From NCBI GenBank assembly GCA_963576725.1, contig OY755236.1:66699379-66763378 (forward strand): a DNA stretch of 64,000 nt, written 5' to 3'. The translations under genes and the position numbers were made by a program. This DNA is from Azorinus chamasolen (Eukaryota > Mollusca > Bivalvia > Cardiida > Solecurtidae). Positions 1 through 10,192 of the stretch are shown here, one piece after another. The notes beneath the pieces are model-generated. The model worked only from the letters and a program-made list of their open reading frames with translations, made no database searches and was not told where the DNA came from. Positions within the stretch are counted from its first letter, which is position 1. Each line of letters starts with the position of its first letter.

Positions 1-475
1 ATCCAGAAAATGAGGAGCCAGTTTTAATTATGCAGCGGATTAATGGTTAAAGATGGCAGTTCTAACTCCTTTAGAATGTGCAGAAGAGTAGATCTTTTCT
101 TACAAACCATTTATTCAATTATGCGTTTGCAACAGTTACCTAAGCAGATCTTGTAACTATTACAGTTTCCTGGGTTTGTCAATAAGTGCGTGCCTTGAGG
201 AAATCAAATTTGTGATTTCTTGCGTTGCCTGCGAAAAACAAACACAATATTACGTTGTTTATTCTCATTTTCTGTTTTTGAAAATGGCAAACTGCGACAT
301 TTGTATTTTACATAGTTCGTTTCATTAAAAAGAAAACAGTTAATCAGGATTTAATTAATCCTTGTTATGTTATAGGAATGCACTACATTTAGTCGTGTGA
401 TACATAGCTAGGAAGAAATTGACGGTTTACACGAATATCCAGGAATGGTAAAGAATACAGATATATTGCTTCTAT
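1..475. other. AT-rich sequence, nothing recognised
   Basis: No repeat family found elsewhere in the window and no plausible exon is visible here. Confidence 0.5.
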
Positions 476-648
476 GTGTGCTCTCTGTGTGTCTCTCTGT
501 GTATCTGAGAGAGAGAGAGGGATAGAGAGAGAGAGAGGAGATACAATGAGAAATAGAGAGGGAGGGAGACAGAGAGGGAGATAGAGAGACGCACACTGAG
601 CGAAGGAGCGAGATACATAGAGACACAAGAGAAGGATAGAGAGAGAGT
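476..648. repeat. GA-rich (CT on minus) imperfect microsatellite
   Basis: Runs of GAGAGA with interspersed GATA, GGGA and GACA variants. The two overlapping Ser/Leu-rich open frames on the minus strand here are products of the low-complexity sequence and not genes. Confidence 0.9.
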
Positions 649-850
649 TTATATGTGATTCTTTAATTTGACCTTAAATTTTGCACACACTTTAATACTA
701 CCCATGCAGCCTCTGAACATACCTTTACCGTGTATTAATTTGAAACAATGACACATTTAAAGACAGGTTTCGGGTGTGACCACAGTAATAAGAATTTCGC
801 CTTTAAAATGCAAGCCTTTTTTTTAACATAATCTAAATTTCTATCTTTAA

Positions 851-1005
851 ATTCTGAAAGGGGGTGATCCCCGAGAGCAAAAATTGCAACACAAAAAGAG
901 AAAATTGCAGACTCGGTTTTATTGAGTCTGTTCATGAACAGTAATTGAAAGTGCAACACTGCTCACGCCCCCTAGCACCGGCTTAAGCGGTATTCAATTT
1001 TCAGA
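851..1005 (-). repeat. Dispersed repeat family J, minus orientation
   Basis: The reverse complement matches 34245-34403 closely. Shared landmarks are the block around AGGGGGCGTGAG, a 'gaacagactcaataaaaccg' block and a 'ctcggggatcacccc' block near the end. A related copy of the other half lies at 21873-21975. No terminal inverted repeats were identified, so its class is unknown. Confidence 0.8.
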
Positions 1006-1389
1006 ACAAGAAGTACTGAAATTCATGATCTCGAACTCATTAAGTTTTATCTGAACAAAGATTCAAGGTCAAGGAAATCTGGAGGAATGTCGTAATTGTC
1101 TATATGAGGCATGATCCTAACACTTATATTTTGGCCACCAGATGGGTGTGTGGGACTTTAAGTAAGCTGTACATACGTAAAATGCATACAATAACACTAT
1201 CTGCAATACCATGGACATGGTGGTAGATTGTTACATTTTATATACTAGAGATGCGTAGCCTTTGGAGACTCCATATGACGATTATGCAATTACTAAAATA
1301 TCAAATAAATGTATTTCTTTCTATGACATGCATTTCATGGCAATAATAAGGCATGTACCATGGAATTATTATTTGCAATCACTCAATCT
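1006..1389. other. Nothing recognised
   Basis: AT-rich, no motif or repeat identified. Confidence 0.5.
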
Positions 1390-1847
1390 TTAACCCTTTT
1401 CGGTTCATTTTTTATTTATTATCATTTTATGCCCCCAAAGTTGGGCATATAGTAATCGCATTGTCCATCCTTCTGTCCGTCCTTCCATCCGTCTGTCCGT
1501 CCGTCCAAAATTTCGTGTCCCTTCAATAACTTTTTTATCTGTGAATCGATTTCAAAATAACCTTACACAAATGTTCACCACACAAAGAAAATGTGTCGCG
1601 TTTAACTCCCTGGTCCATGGGTCAAAGGTCAAGGTCATCCTTCAGGGTCAAAGGTCGGAGCATACGTGTTTCACAAACCCACTCTTGTTTAAAGTGTAAA
1701 TTATTCAAAGAGAAAAATTGTAGAATCAGATCTATATCATCTCAAAAGCAAACAGAGAAGATCCTTATCAGGTAACTCCTATAGGTCTACCGGGTCAGCT
1801 CGGTTTGCAAATGCATGAACATGTGTTTATATGAAGGAAAGGGTTAA
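1390..1847 (+). mobile_element. Probable family A MITE interrupted by a GTCC-rich element
   Basis: The left end reads TTAACCCTTTTCGG and the right end GAAAGGGTTAA, both with TTAA. The right half (1720-1847) carries the family A signature: 'gtagaatcagatctatat', then 'agcaaacagag', a decayed palindrome around ACTCCTATAGG, 'tttgcaaatgcatgaa' and 'tatatgaaggaaagggttaa'. The middle is a separate bivalve repeat. Treating the two ends as one element is an inference. Confidence 0.55.
1428..1690 (+). repeat. Bivalve dispersed repeat with (GTCC)n-like block
   Basis: Starts 'atgcccccaaagttgggcat', followed by a GTCCGTCC-type array (1463-1507), then 'aaaatttcgtgtcccttcaa' and a 'ggtcaaaggtcaaggtcatc' block. 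From general knowledge, this element type is abundant in bivalve genomes. The 60-codon open frame inside it is incidental. Confidence 0.8.
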
Positions 1848-2735
1848 TTAAGTTGATCATGAGGCCTCATCAATAGATTGTTGGACAAACTGTAGCTATA
1901 TCTATTTAGGTAAACTACGTCTAGGATTTAACACTGAGCCAGCAGTACGAAGCTGCCCCTCTAAATTCAGTCCATATATCTTAGCAATGTTCCCTCCTGG
2001 TGACACTGATGACCAGATTTTAGGACTATACAGACAATCACCAGAATAATGTTGCTGCACTTGACTTTCTAATCGAGAAAAAGTCATACATTGATGTATA
2101 GAAATTACAGTGTTATATTTAATAATACATAATTTACATACTTTTTTTCTGGTAAAAGTAACAATTAGCTACTATTTCAATATTAATATTTATTATTAAT
2201 AGTTATATCATTTACTCATATTACAACACCAAATCCTTGCTATGATATATATTATCTATATATAATTATCATTAGAAGAGTGGTAATTCGTGACCATTTG
2301 AAAATAATTAGTGGCGCAAGCTGAAGATCCTGATCAGATGACTGATTCAGAGTCCCTCAGATCAGGGTTAAGAATATTTATGTATTTCCTCTTTTAGGAA
2401 CAGTAAGCATAAACGAGTTAACATAAATTGTTGCCTTGTCGAATGATAAATAGGAAAAATATGGGCTTTAACTTAAAACAAGCAGATCATTTCAAATGAT
2501 TTCACAGGCATATAACAACATGTAAGTTCAGCGTGTGTTCAAAACCATTGACCACAATAGAAATGACCGCGTGTACGTTCTGTTTCTTATACGTGAAAAT
2601 GATTCTCTCTCTGTGTGAATAAAACTGCAAATTATTTGTTAATATTAAAAACTATCTGGGTAAAATATTGCTGTTTTCTTTTCTAGATGACAAAAAATGG
2701 CTTCAACATTTTACTCCGTAACAGCAAAATGTAAT
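1848..2735. other. Nothing recognised
   Basis: AT-rich. The short open frame on the minus strand at 1902-2087 has no recognisable motif. Confidence 0.5.
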
Positions 2736-2737
2736 GC

Positions 2738-2790
2738 GTCCAGAGATTCAGATAATAAGATGCGTACATTAAAACCTTTTTCAAGATTTT
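2738..2790 (+). mobile_element. Family E MITE terminus (fragment)
   Basis: Contains 'agatgcgtacattaaaacc' followed by 'tttttcaag', the same terminal block that ends E copies at 54890 and 60845. It acts as the uninterrupted counterpart of the E copy split by a G element at 54911. Confidence 0.7.
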
Positions 2791-2864
2791 ATCTGTTTGC
2801 AAATGCATTCATGTTTTCGCCAATAGTGTGATCTAAAGATTAAAAAGAACGTCAGCGAAACAGA

Positions 2865-3025
2865 TTCAGAGGTCCAGATAAGATGAATCAATTAACACAT
2901 TTTCAAGATTAACTCTTTTATTTCTCCACCAAACCCTATGTTGTGACCACTCTTTAGAATCGTCTCGAAGAGAAAGGGCGATTTAATATCTGAGTATGCA
3001 CCTTTATCTCTTGCTCTGATGTGCC
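2865..3025. mobile_element. Family E palindromic MITE, half copy
   Basis: 'aggtccagataagatg' terminus, then the left palindrome arm from 'tctccaccaaaccctatgtt' through 'cactctttagaatcgtctcg'. The right arm is missing; instead 'aaagggcgattt' and the usual E flank ending in 'tctgagtatgcacctttatc' follow directly. Confidence 0.75.
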
Positions 3026-3480
3026 TATTGAAAAATGATGGAAAAGATGATGTTTTAGTTGCACCCAAAGCTCAATTCTTTCTTTTAAGTTCAATATAGT
3101 TTAACGTTGACTGTCTTTCAAGATGTAATGAACCAATGACCCCATGTTTATACAACAGCCTAAAACCAAACTCACTTGTCCATTTTTTGTCTTAGATTTT
3201 ATTTCCTGTTTTAATCTGGCTTTGTTTTCCAACTGCACACTCTAAAATTTACACTGAATATTTTGTATTCGAAATGTTCCTGAATCAAATTTGATTAAAT
3301 ATTTTAAGAAGAGGTTTATATTAATCTTATCAAATGGCACATTTCTCAGTTAAGTTAAAATCAGCCAGGAACGATTACAGAATAACTATACCAATAATCG
3401 AGTCTCACCGTACGATTTTGACTCCTCTACGATAAACTAAAGTTACAATGAAACACAATTTTCTATGACATTATAACGTT
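3026..3480. other. Nothing recognised
   Basis: AT-rich, no repeat identified. Confidence 0.5.
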
Positions 3481-4143
3481 TTAACACTTTTCCTGTTGAA
3501 TGTTCATGTAGGAAATAATAACATCAATTTTATAATAGTACATGCGCAAAAGGTGTGTTGGTTTTGAAAGATGCGGTAGGGTCAGATTTATTAGGTGTAT
3601 TTTATAATAGCACATGAGCACAAGGTTTTCTGGTATTGGTAAATACTGTAGGGTCAGACTTATTAGGTGTATTTTATAATAGCTCATGAGCACAAGGTTT
3701 TCTGGTATTGGTAAATACTGTAGGGTCAGACTTATTAGGTGTATTTTTATATAGCACATGAGCACGAGGTTTGTTGGTATTGATAGATACTGTAGGGTCA
3801 GATTTATTATGTGTATTTTATAATAGCTAATGCGCACAAGGTTTGTTGGTATTGGTAGATACTGTAGGGTCAGATTTATTAGGTGTATTTTTATATAGCA
3901 CATGAGCACAAGGTTTGTTGGTATTGGTAGATACTGTAGAGTCAGATTTATTAGGTGTATTTTATATAGCACATGAGCACAAGGTTTGTTGGTATTGGTA
4001 GATACTGTGGAATCAGATTTATATTGATCCATAAACATACAGAGCAGACCCTGATCAGACGACTTCTACAAAATTCGTCTAATTTGGATATACTCTGCTC
4101 GCAAAGGTGTGAAACTGCCTTTGTATGAAGGGAATGGTTATAA
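3481..4143 (+). mobile_element. Family A MITE enlarged by an internal 72-bp array
   Basis: The left end TTAACACTTTTCCTGTTGAA, followed by TGTTCATG, matches the family A left end (compare 30101). The right end (4038-4143) has 'acagagcagaccctgatcag', a decayed palindrome and 'gtatgaagggaatggttata'. Between them lies a tandem array whose unit resembles family A internal sequence. Confidence 0.75.
3525..4022. repeat. 72-bp tandem repeat, about 7 copies
   Basis: The landmark 'gtagggtcag' starts at 3576, 3648 and 3720, giving a 72-bp period. Units carry 'attaggtgtattttataata' and 'gcacatgagcacaaggttt'. Because 72 is a multiple of three, one minus-strand frame stays open for 185 codons with a 24-residue repeat. 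That frame is a by-product of the array and I do not call it a gene. Confidence 0.95.
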
Positions 4144-4178
4144 AGAACTTGTTGAAGTGTCACCAGATGATCAAGTCA

Positions 4179-4432
4179 TTAACCATTTACTCCATAAACA
4201 CGTATTTCTACGCCTTTGCAAATATAGTAGACCTAGACTAGACGACGGCGTCCGTAGGAGCCGTCTGATCAGGGTCTGCTCTGTTTGCTTGTGATATAAT
4301 ATAGATATGATTCTGTAGTTTCTGCCATGGTTAAACCTTCATGTGTACATGTGCTGTTACAGCACTTAATGTATTTAATATGCATGATGTCATTATTACT
4401 TACACGAATATTCACACGGAATAAATGGTTAA
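4179..4432 (-). mobile_element. Family A MITE, reverse orientation
   Basis: Begins TTAACCATTTACTCCATAAA and ends AATAAATGGTTAA, so TTAA is at both ends. The central imperfect palindrome runs from 'tttgcaaatatagtagacc' to 'gggtctgctctgtttgctt'. With the preceding copy it forms a head-to-head A pair. Confidence 0.8.
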
Positions 4433-4494
4433 TATGGAACATTCACCACCCTGCTTGAATGACTATGTTGTACAATCTGAAAACTATGGTCGAA

Positions 4495-4955
4495 CTACAG
4501 CTCTTACCATGATGGCAGGGTCCATGCTTACAAGCTTTTGATTGGTCAGATTTGAGTTCTGAAGCTTTTGATTGGTCAGATTTTGGACTTTGGCTCAAAT
4601 CTGACCAATTAAAAACTTGAGAACGAACTCAGACTCAACTAAACGTTTTATAAGCATAGACCCAGGAGTCCATCTCTTACCATTACAACTGATGCCAGGT
4701 GACGAGAAAACTCTCGCATTGGGAGTCCATCTCTTACCAATAAAACTAATGGCACGAGAAAACTATCGAATTATAAGTATATATCCTACTATTACAACTG
4801 ATGGTACGAGATAACTATCACGTTGTGAGTCCATATCTTATCAGTACAACTGATGGCACGAGAAACATTCATCTTTTACCATTACAACAACTATCGCATT
4901 AAGAGTCCATCTCTTACTAATGCAACTGATGGCAGGAGAAAGCGTTCGTATAAGT
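4495..4955. repeat. 50-bp tandem repeat split by a family F element
   Basis: The unit is about 50 bp: 'gagtccatctcttaccatta', 'caactgatggcacgagaaaa', 'ctatcgcatt'. Around six diverged copies lie at 4665-4950. A further partial unit ('ctcttaccatgatggcag') sits at 4501-4518, on the other side of the F insertion. Confidence 0.85.
4518..4664. mobile_element. Family F palindromic element
   Basis: Long inverted repeat beginning GGGTCCATGCTTACAAGC and ending 'tttataagcatagaccca'. The arms share 'gattggtcagatttga' and its complement. The left arm carries an internal direct duplication of the 'gcttttgattggtcagattt' segment. Related full copy at 55455-55620, half copies at 5503 and 25037. Confidence 0.85.
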
Positions 4956-5185
4956 GTTTAAGTGACAAATCTGGTTGGCATAATTGATGCATATTAAGCT
5001 TACTCGGCGACACGTAAAATAGTTGTTTCAGTTTTTAGGATTTTGGCTGCAACCCAACAGCACGATATTCCGTTAGTTTTTATCGCAAATCATTTTAACT
5101 AAGCATAGTCCTGCATAGTTACTGAAAACTTGAAAAACATGCAGAAAAACTGTGCTGCCTGGTTTAATATATTGAACTTTGAAAA

Positions 5186-5310
5186 CAGAGGTCCAGATAA
5201 TATGCGATAATATTCGATAATAACTTCTTTATTTCTCCATGGAGAAATGACGAGCTCAGTATCTAAGTACGCACTCTTATCTGTAGCTCTGAATTACTGA
5301 TTAACGTAAG
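5186..5310. mobile_element. Family E MITE with palindrome deleted
   Basis: The E flanks 'agaggtccagataatatgcg' and 'agtatctaagtacgcactct' are joined through 'atttctccatggagaaatga', so only the outermost bases of both palindrome arms remain. The hairpin has collapsed to a stub. Confidence 0.75.
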
Positions 5311-5375
5311 TGATTTAGATCCAACTTGTTTTAATTTGTACATTTTGCTTAGTCTTAGAAACAGTGGAAATAAGT

Positions 5376-5706
5376 GTAACCCTTTCCCTCATGAATATTT
5401 ATGTCAGAAGTAATGTCATCGTGAATTTTCATTAGCTGCATTTTGTAATGGTGGATGAATATAGGGTGTTTGGGCTCTGGCCGAAACGGTAGAATCAGGG
5501 TCCATGCTTATAAAGCTTTTTAGTTGAGTCTGAGTTTGTTCTGAAGCTTTAGATTGGTCAGATTTGAGCCAAAGGATACTGATCTATATAATGTCATAGG
5601 CAAACAGAGCAGACAATGATCAGACGATTCCTACATCAGCCGTCTGATCCAGGTCTATCAAGTTTGCAAAGGCATATGAAAAGGCGTTTATATGAATGAA
5701 GCGGTA
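5376..5706 (+). mobile_element. Family A MITE with a nested F half-element
   Basis: Left end 'gtaaccctttccctcatgaa', right end 'gcgtttatatgaatgaagcg'. The A segment 'gtagaatca...gatctatataatgtcata' is split by 5503-5578, which is the left half of family F. The palindrome at about 5608-5660 is imperfect. Confidence 0.75.
5503..5578 (+). mobile_element. Family F half-element nested in A
   Basis: Reads GGGTCCATGCTTATAAAGCT, then the GAGTCTGAGTTTGTTCTGAAG segment in pieces and 'gattggtcagatttgagcca'. The opposite palindrome arm is absent. Confidence 0.75.
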
Positions 5707-5990
5707 AAAAGAATACAATTGTCATGGCGGGACACAGTAGTGTAGATTAGATAAAGCTGTAGAAAGTAACGAACAACGCAATGTCGATTGCTTTGTTATA
5801 GGATAATAGGATTTAATGATGGCTGTACCGCCCCTTCTGTTTTGAACAAATTGGTTTAATATAATTTCATTCATTTGTCCAATTGTACAGAGGCTCCTCT
5901 ATCACATCAAATTTAAAGGTGTTGTTTATGTTGATCAACAGTTATTATACTGTATCTGTCTGCCACCACGAGTAGCATTATACAAATACG

Positions 5991-6160
5991 ACCATAAAAG
6001 AGGGTTTATTAAGGGTATGCAATGTAGATGGTAGCTAAATGCAGGTCAAAAGTAATGTAGAAAGCTGCATTACATTTGCCCTGCATTAAAAACCCGCCTG
6101 CTTTTTAAGATTATTGTGTCCAATAAATATAAGGCGGAGTAAGACAGGTTATACTACACA
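5991..6160. mobile_element. Family C (pogo-like) MITE, degenerate
   Basis: Central arms 'taaatgcaggtcaaaagtaa' and 'attacatttgccctgcatta' are inverted around a shortened core ('gtagaaagctgcatt'). The right end 'aagacaggttatactac' resembles the C right terminus. Confidence 0.7.
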
Positions 6161-6394
6161 GAAGTGTTTTAATTTATTGTTATTACATAAAATTTCCCAG
6201 ATTATTTCCATCGAAATAAAAAAGGGAAAATAACTATGTTTATACGTATATATTAGAAGTTTTGGTGACTTTAATTTGATTATCTCTTGGATTATTTATA
6301 TTAAAGAAGAGTTCGTTTAGGACTGGACTAGTGTATTCTTTATATTCTAATCTAATGTGTGTTTTATAGCTGGGCAATCAAACCTCTTGAATGC

Positions 6395-6548
6395 GGAAAA
6401 TGAGTGCATAGTGCAAACACAGATAATTAGATGGCTCCTGTAGGATCATTCTGATCAGGATGTGCACTACTTGTAATTTAAAATTCTCCAGCAGATTCAA
6501 GCCTAAACTGAGTACTCCACTATGGCAATCCAACATTCAAAGGGTTAA
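6395..6548. mobile_element. Family A-like fragment
   Basis: 'tagatggctcctgtaggatc' then 'attctgatcaggatgtgcac' is a decayed A palindrome centre. The right side reaches 'caaagggttaatat', a TTAA-type end. Confidence 0.5.
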
Positions 6549-7440
6549 TATAATTGGTATGTAACCTACTCTTTAGATTGCATTCTTTGACTGCCCTTAA
6601 AATAACTTCATTTGACATGCGGCTACATTTGTCTCTCGAGACCGATAATATACATGGTTTAAATGCATATTGCCATATGTCAATCATTTCTCTTTTTCCA
6701 GTGTTAGCTCTGCTGCTTCATATTATAGTGATTGTATATGTGGTTTAAGTCATGCATTAGAGTATTAGTTATTTATAAATACTTTTCATATCTGCCTTAT
6801 CAGTAGAAAGGTCAGTATGGACTGCACGGGTTCCAATTTCTGTTTCATAGAACAAACTGTACAACACGTATATTAGTCTTACATTCTTGGCAACATATCA
6901 GAATAATACTAACGGGGTGAGCGAAATAAGCCATGCAATGGATAATATGAATGATATAAAGACTGATTAGCATGCCAACATTTACACTGACATAGAAACA
7001 CTATTTAAGAACATAATAGTAGACGTGCAATCTGCGGCTTTGATTATACATAAATATGGTAGCTATTTATTCCATTCAGGTGCTCTTTTTCTAACTTTGT
7101 TTAGAGAAGGATATACAACTGCTTTTCAAATCATGTCAGATCACAAGTGCTGGTAGACACACGTGTGTTGGTGTACTTAAATAAATATTACATTTACCAA
7201 CTAATATTACACGTTCATGTAAGATAATGTACTCAAATGCTCTGTGGTTACGATATTCAAACTGATCAAAAGCCGCAGAGGTAATTTACATGATGGACTG
7301 AAAAATTGCTTTATGAACCTAGGTTTCATCTTAACATTGTATTTATGGCGACCTATTGCTTAAAACAAAAAAGGTTGAAAACTTAAAGTTCAATTACGCA
7401 CAACAAACATAATCGTATGATAAGTCATTCAATGAGTCAT
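6549..7440. other. Nothing recognised
   Basis: A 64-codon plus-strand open frame (6554-6748) ends in a hydrophobic run but has no family signature. Confidence 0.5.
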
Positions 7441-7447
7441 TAATGTC

Positions 7448-7526
7448 CTTTGCAAACATTGTAGACCCTATTGAGCTGACTCATAGATGAACCCTTTCAC
7501 CAGGGTCTGCACTATTTGTCACGAAT
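7448..7526. mobile_element. A/G-type palindrome remnant
   Basis: 'ctttgcaaacattgtagacc' and 'gaaccctttcaccagggtct', then 'gcactatttgtca'. The same arrangement recurs at 21583-21655, so this is a small subfamily rather than chance. Confidence 0.55.
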
Positions 7527-7584
7527 TGTCCTTTAAAACATCCCTGATTTGGCCTGTTTGAATTTTGGAATAGTTTATTTGAAT

Positions 7585-7644
7585 AGTAAATACCAGGGGC
7601 CCCAGGTTCGATCCCCCGCCGGAGTAAGTCGAGCATCTGTATCC

Positions 7645-7700
<56 letters not shown>

Positions 7701-7770
7701 CTCCCTCTTTGTCCCAGGCGTTGAATTAGCACATAGTTGGCAGAAATGGACAATACTCAATACAACTAAC
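7585..7770 (+). repeat. tRNA-like (SINE) fragment with (CT)n
   Basis: 'ggccccaggttcgatccccc' contains a good RNA polymerase III B box (GGTTCGATCCC). A pure CT microsatellite follows at 7646-7694, with a short ACTA-type repeat near 7765. The A-box half is not recognisable. The open frames here are low-complexity artefacts. Confidence 0.6.
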
Positions 7771-8210
7771 TAAACTAACTAACCATGTGAAAATTAAGAG
7801 TTGAAAGGGTTAGTGTAGCATTGAATACCAACTAGGGTTCCCATAAAGATGTGGTCTATCAAGACATTGTAGTTGACCCTTTGAAATATTCATTTGTTTC
7901 GGCTCTAAAAACAATTTACTTCTTTAAAATCAATAATGTTAACTTTTACATCAGTTTAGATCCAGTTAGTTGCCTATTTACTCGGTATCATGTCTGAATA
8001 TACACACAGCTAAAGCACGGCTGAACGAAAATTATGACACTCCTTGAGTGATATTTTCAGCATTTGCTGGCGTCTATTAAAGACCGCCTACTTCTTAAAA
8101 TGCGAATACTATTCCATATGTTGTTTGGGCGACACATGTATATACATGTAATTGTGGAATGGTCTTCTGTAAACATGTCTGTACAAAAAATATGTTAACG
8201 ATCAGTGACT
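7771..8210. other. Nothing recognised
   Basis: AT-rich; no repeat identified. Confidence 0.5.
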
Positions 8211-8218
8211 TGAATGAT

Positions 8219-8287
8219 TTTGCCTGCTGAGCAAACTTTTGTCGTTCGAAAATGTCATCGACTTTAGTTATCACTGACTTATCTTTC
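8219..8287 (+). mobile_element. Family B MITE left-end fragment
   Basis: 'tgcctgctgagcaaactttt' and 'cgaaaatgtcatcgacttta' match the left flank of the B copy at 37475-37530. The palindrome is missing. Confidence 0.65.
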
Positions 8288-8314
8288 ATTGCACCACAAC
8301 AACACAGCCAGAAT

Positions 8315-8450
8315 ACAGTTAAAACCTCTCTTAACTGGATGTTACAGGTAGTATTAATACTGGTCTATCAAACAAGGCAGTTTAATGCAGGCTGAAAGTC
8401 ATAGAAAAAGCTCCGAAAGTTCACTCTGCATTAAGTAGCCATCTCCAATA
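8315..8450 (+). mobile_element. Family C (pogo-like) MITE
   Basis: The left terminus TACAGTTAAAACCTCTC is close to the C consensus. The arms 'tttaatgcaggctgaaagtc' and 'tcactctgcattaagtagcc' are inverted around a decayed core (AGCTCCGAAAG). Confidence 0.8.
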
Positions 8451-8455
8451 ACCCA

Positions 8456-8530
8456 TTTGCTCCAATGAGCCCATATATGTGACGTATGCAAACAGTGTAG
8501 ACTCTGATCAGACCATTATTATATGAAACG
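8456..8530. mobile_element. Family A-like fragment
   Basis: 'gcaaacagtgtagactctga' then 'tcagacc' matches one A palindrome arm. The opposite arm is lost. Confidence 0.45.
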
Positions 8531-9448
8531 TAGTTTATTTTAAAATAGATCATTCTTACTAGATTAAATAAGTCAAATTGTGGTTATACAATATACAAAC
8601 AGATATCACCGATACCTTCTTATCTCAAACTGGAAAACAGTAAGAGGCATTTCGAAGTTAGGCTAGTATGTTATCAAATATTGCATGCAACACGAATAGT
8701 GAAATTAACTCATTCGCTGCCTTTAAACAAACTATGTTACGGTGATTATTACTTTAGATTCAAAATCTAAAGGTTGTAATGGGATTTGTTCTATATGAAA
8801 AAGAGACCTGTTCACATTTGTTTTATTATCAAACTGTAATTTCAGACTGTCGGTTTGTATTTATGTCTATAAAACATACCGTACCCAGCACGCAAACAAT
8901 GAACACGTATATGTCTGACAGCGGCACGAGTGACCCTGTAACCTCTTCAAGATGTTATAATTGAATTTCTTCGTAAAATTACAATGCTTGTCAAACCGAA
9001 TGAGATATTGGCTTCCCGGAGGTAAACTATCAATTTTATTCAAATCGTTTCTGTTTTGCCACTGCCTACATAACGTTCATCATACGCGAATCACCGCTAT
9101 CTAATGCAAGTGTGTGACTGTATTCTGCTTGTTTAGCTTGCGATGGTGAGGACTTCTGTCTGTAAAGATTGACACGAGAATAACTATGACAAAACATCTC
9201 CATCTAATGTACATGTAGTCACTTTTAATCCCATTACAACTATATATTTAATCGATAAATATAAAAGAATGGGGTATGGTGTGTTTAATTTTTTGTCAAT
9301 ACATGTAATATAATAGTTATATTTAAAAGTATCATATCTGAAAATTATTCAATGACGTAAACTTCGGAAGTTGCATCGTAAGACGTGTTCTAGCATCGGA
9401 ATCCAGTTGTATAACGTTTGAACTGTATAAATCTATCATTAACCCATG
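8531..9448. other. Nothing recognised
   Basis: No repeat or exon-like signal identified. Confidence 0.5.
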
Positions 9449-9673
9449 TTAACCCATTCCCTGTTAAGTATCCACGTGACTATTTATAAGCTCATTTTTG
9501 TAAATTTTTCATGGGAATGTTTTGCTTTGTCAAAAGCTGTAGAATCAGATCTTTATAATGTCAAAAGTAAACAGAGCAGACCCTAATCAGACGTCCCATA
9601 TAGGAGCCGTCAGCTCTGGATCAACTCTGTTTGCAAATGCGCGAGAAGGCGTTTATATGAGGGAAATGGTTAA
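9449..9673 (+). mobile_element. Family A MITE with TTAA ends
   Basis: Begins TTAACCCATTCCCTGTTAAG and ends TGAGGGAAATGGTTAA. The internal landmarks 'gctgtagaatcagatcttta' and 'agtaaacagagcagacccta' are followed by an imperfect palindrome around CCCATATAGGAGCCG. Confidence 0.85.
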
Positions 9674-9978
9674 CAAAAAAACCAATATCATACTGCTGTG
9701 TTTTATTTCATTTGACAAAGAAGACAAACACAGCTTAACTCATACACGCTATTTAGTCATGCTGCATGCATAAAAATGAAGCACAGTATTGCAGCAAATA
9801 ATACTCAACAAAATGTGCAGTATGACTTTTGACAAAATGAAGTCCGTTACATGTAAGTGAAGATTAAGCTAATAATGGTGGCCGAATATATCGTTTACTT
9901 GAGTACCATTGCTTAACACTCCTGTGTTAAGACGGCGTAAGTTTCTATGTTATAACGTACTATTAACATGTACGCGTA
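9674..9978. other. Nothing recognised
   Basis: Short AT-rich spacer between an A and a C element. Confidence 0.5.
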
Positions 9979-10192
9979 TACAGCAAACCTCGCTGCAACG
10001 GAATTCTAGTTCGGAAGATTTTAGATACTGTTAGGCAGATGGCTGCTTAATGCAGGGCGAAATGCATGCATAAAGCTCCTAGAGGAGCCTGGAGCCTTCT
10101 ACACGTCTTTCACCCTGCATTAAGCTGTCACCTGTTTCAAAGACGGCTATTTATACTAAATGGAACGTCCGGCTTAGACGGGTTCTACTGTA
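9979..10192 (+). mobile_element. Family C (pogo-like) MITE, near full length
   Basis: Left end TACAGCAAACCTCGCTGC, right end GACGGGTTCTACTGTA. The internal arms 'ttaatgcagggcgaaatgca' and 'gtctttcaccctgcattaag' surround the core GCTCCTAGAGGAGC at about 10076. The TA dinucleotides at both ends are compatible with a Tc1/mariner-type target duplication. Confidence 0.85.

Noticed and set aside
389..628. Ser/Leu-rich open frames at the window start
   Set aside because: They come from a GA/CT microsatellite.
3481..4038. 185-codon minus-strand open frame with 24-residue repeats
   Set aside because: It is the translation of the 72-bp tandem array inside a MITE; the period is a multiple of three, which keeps the frame open.
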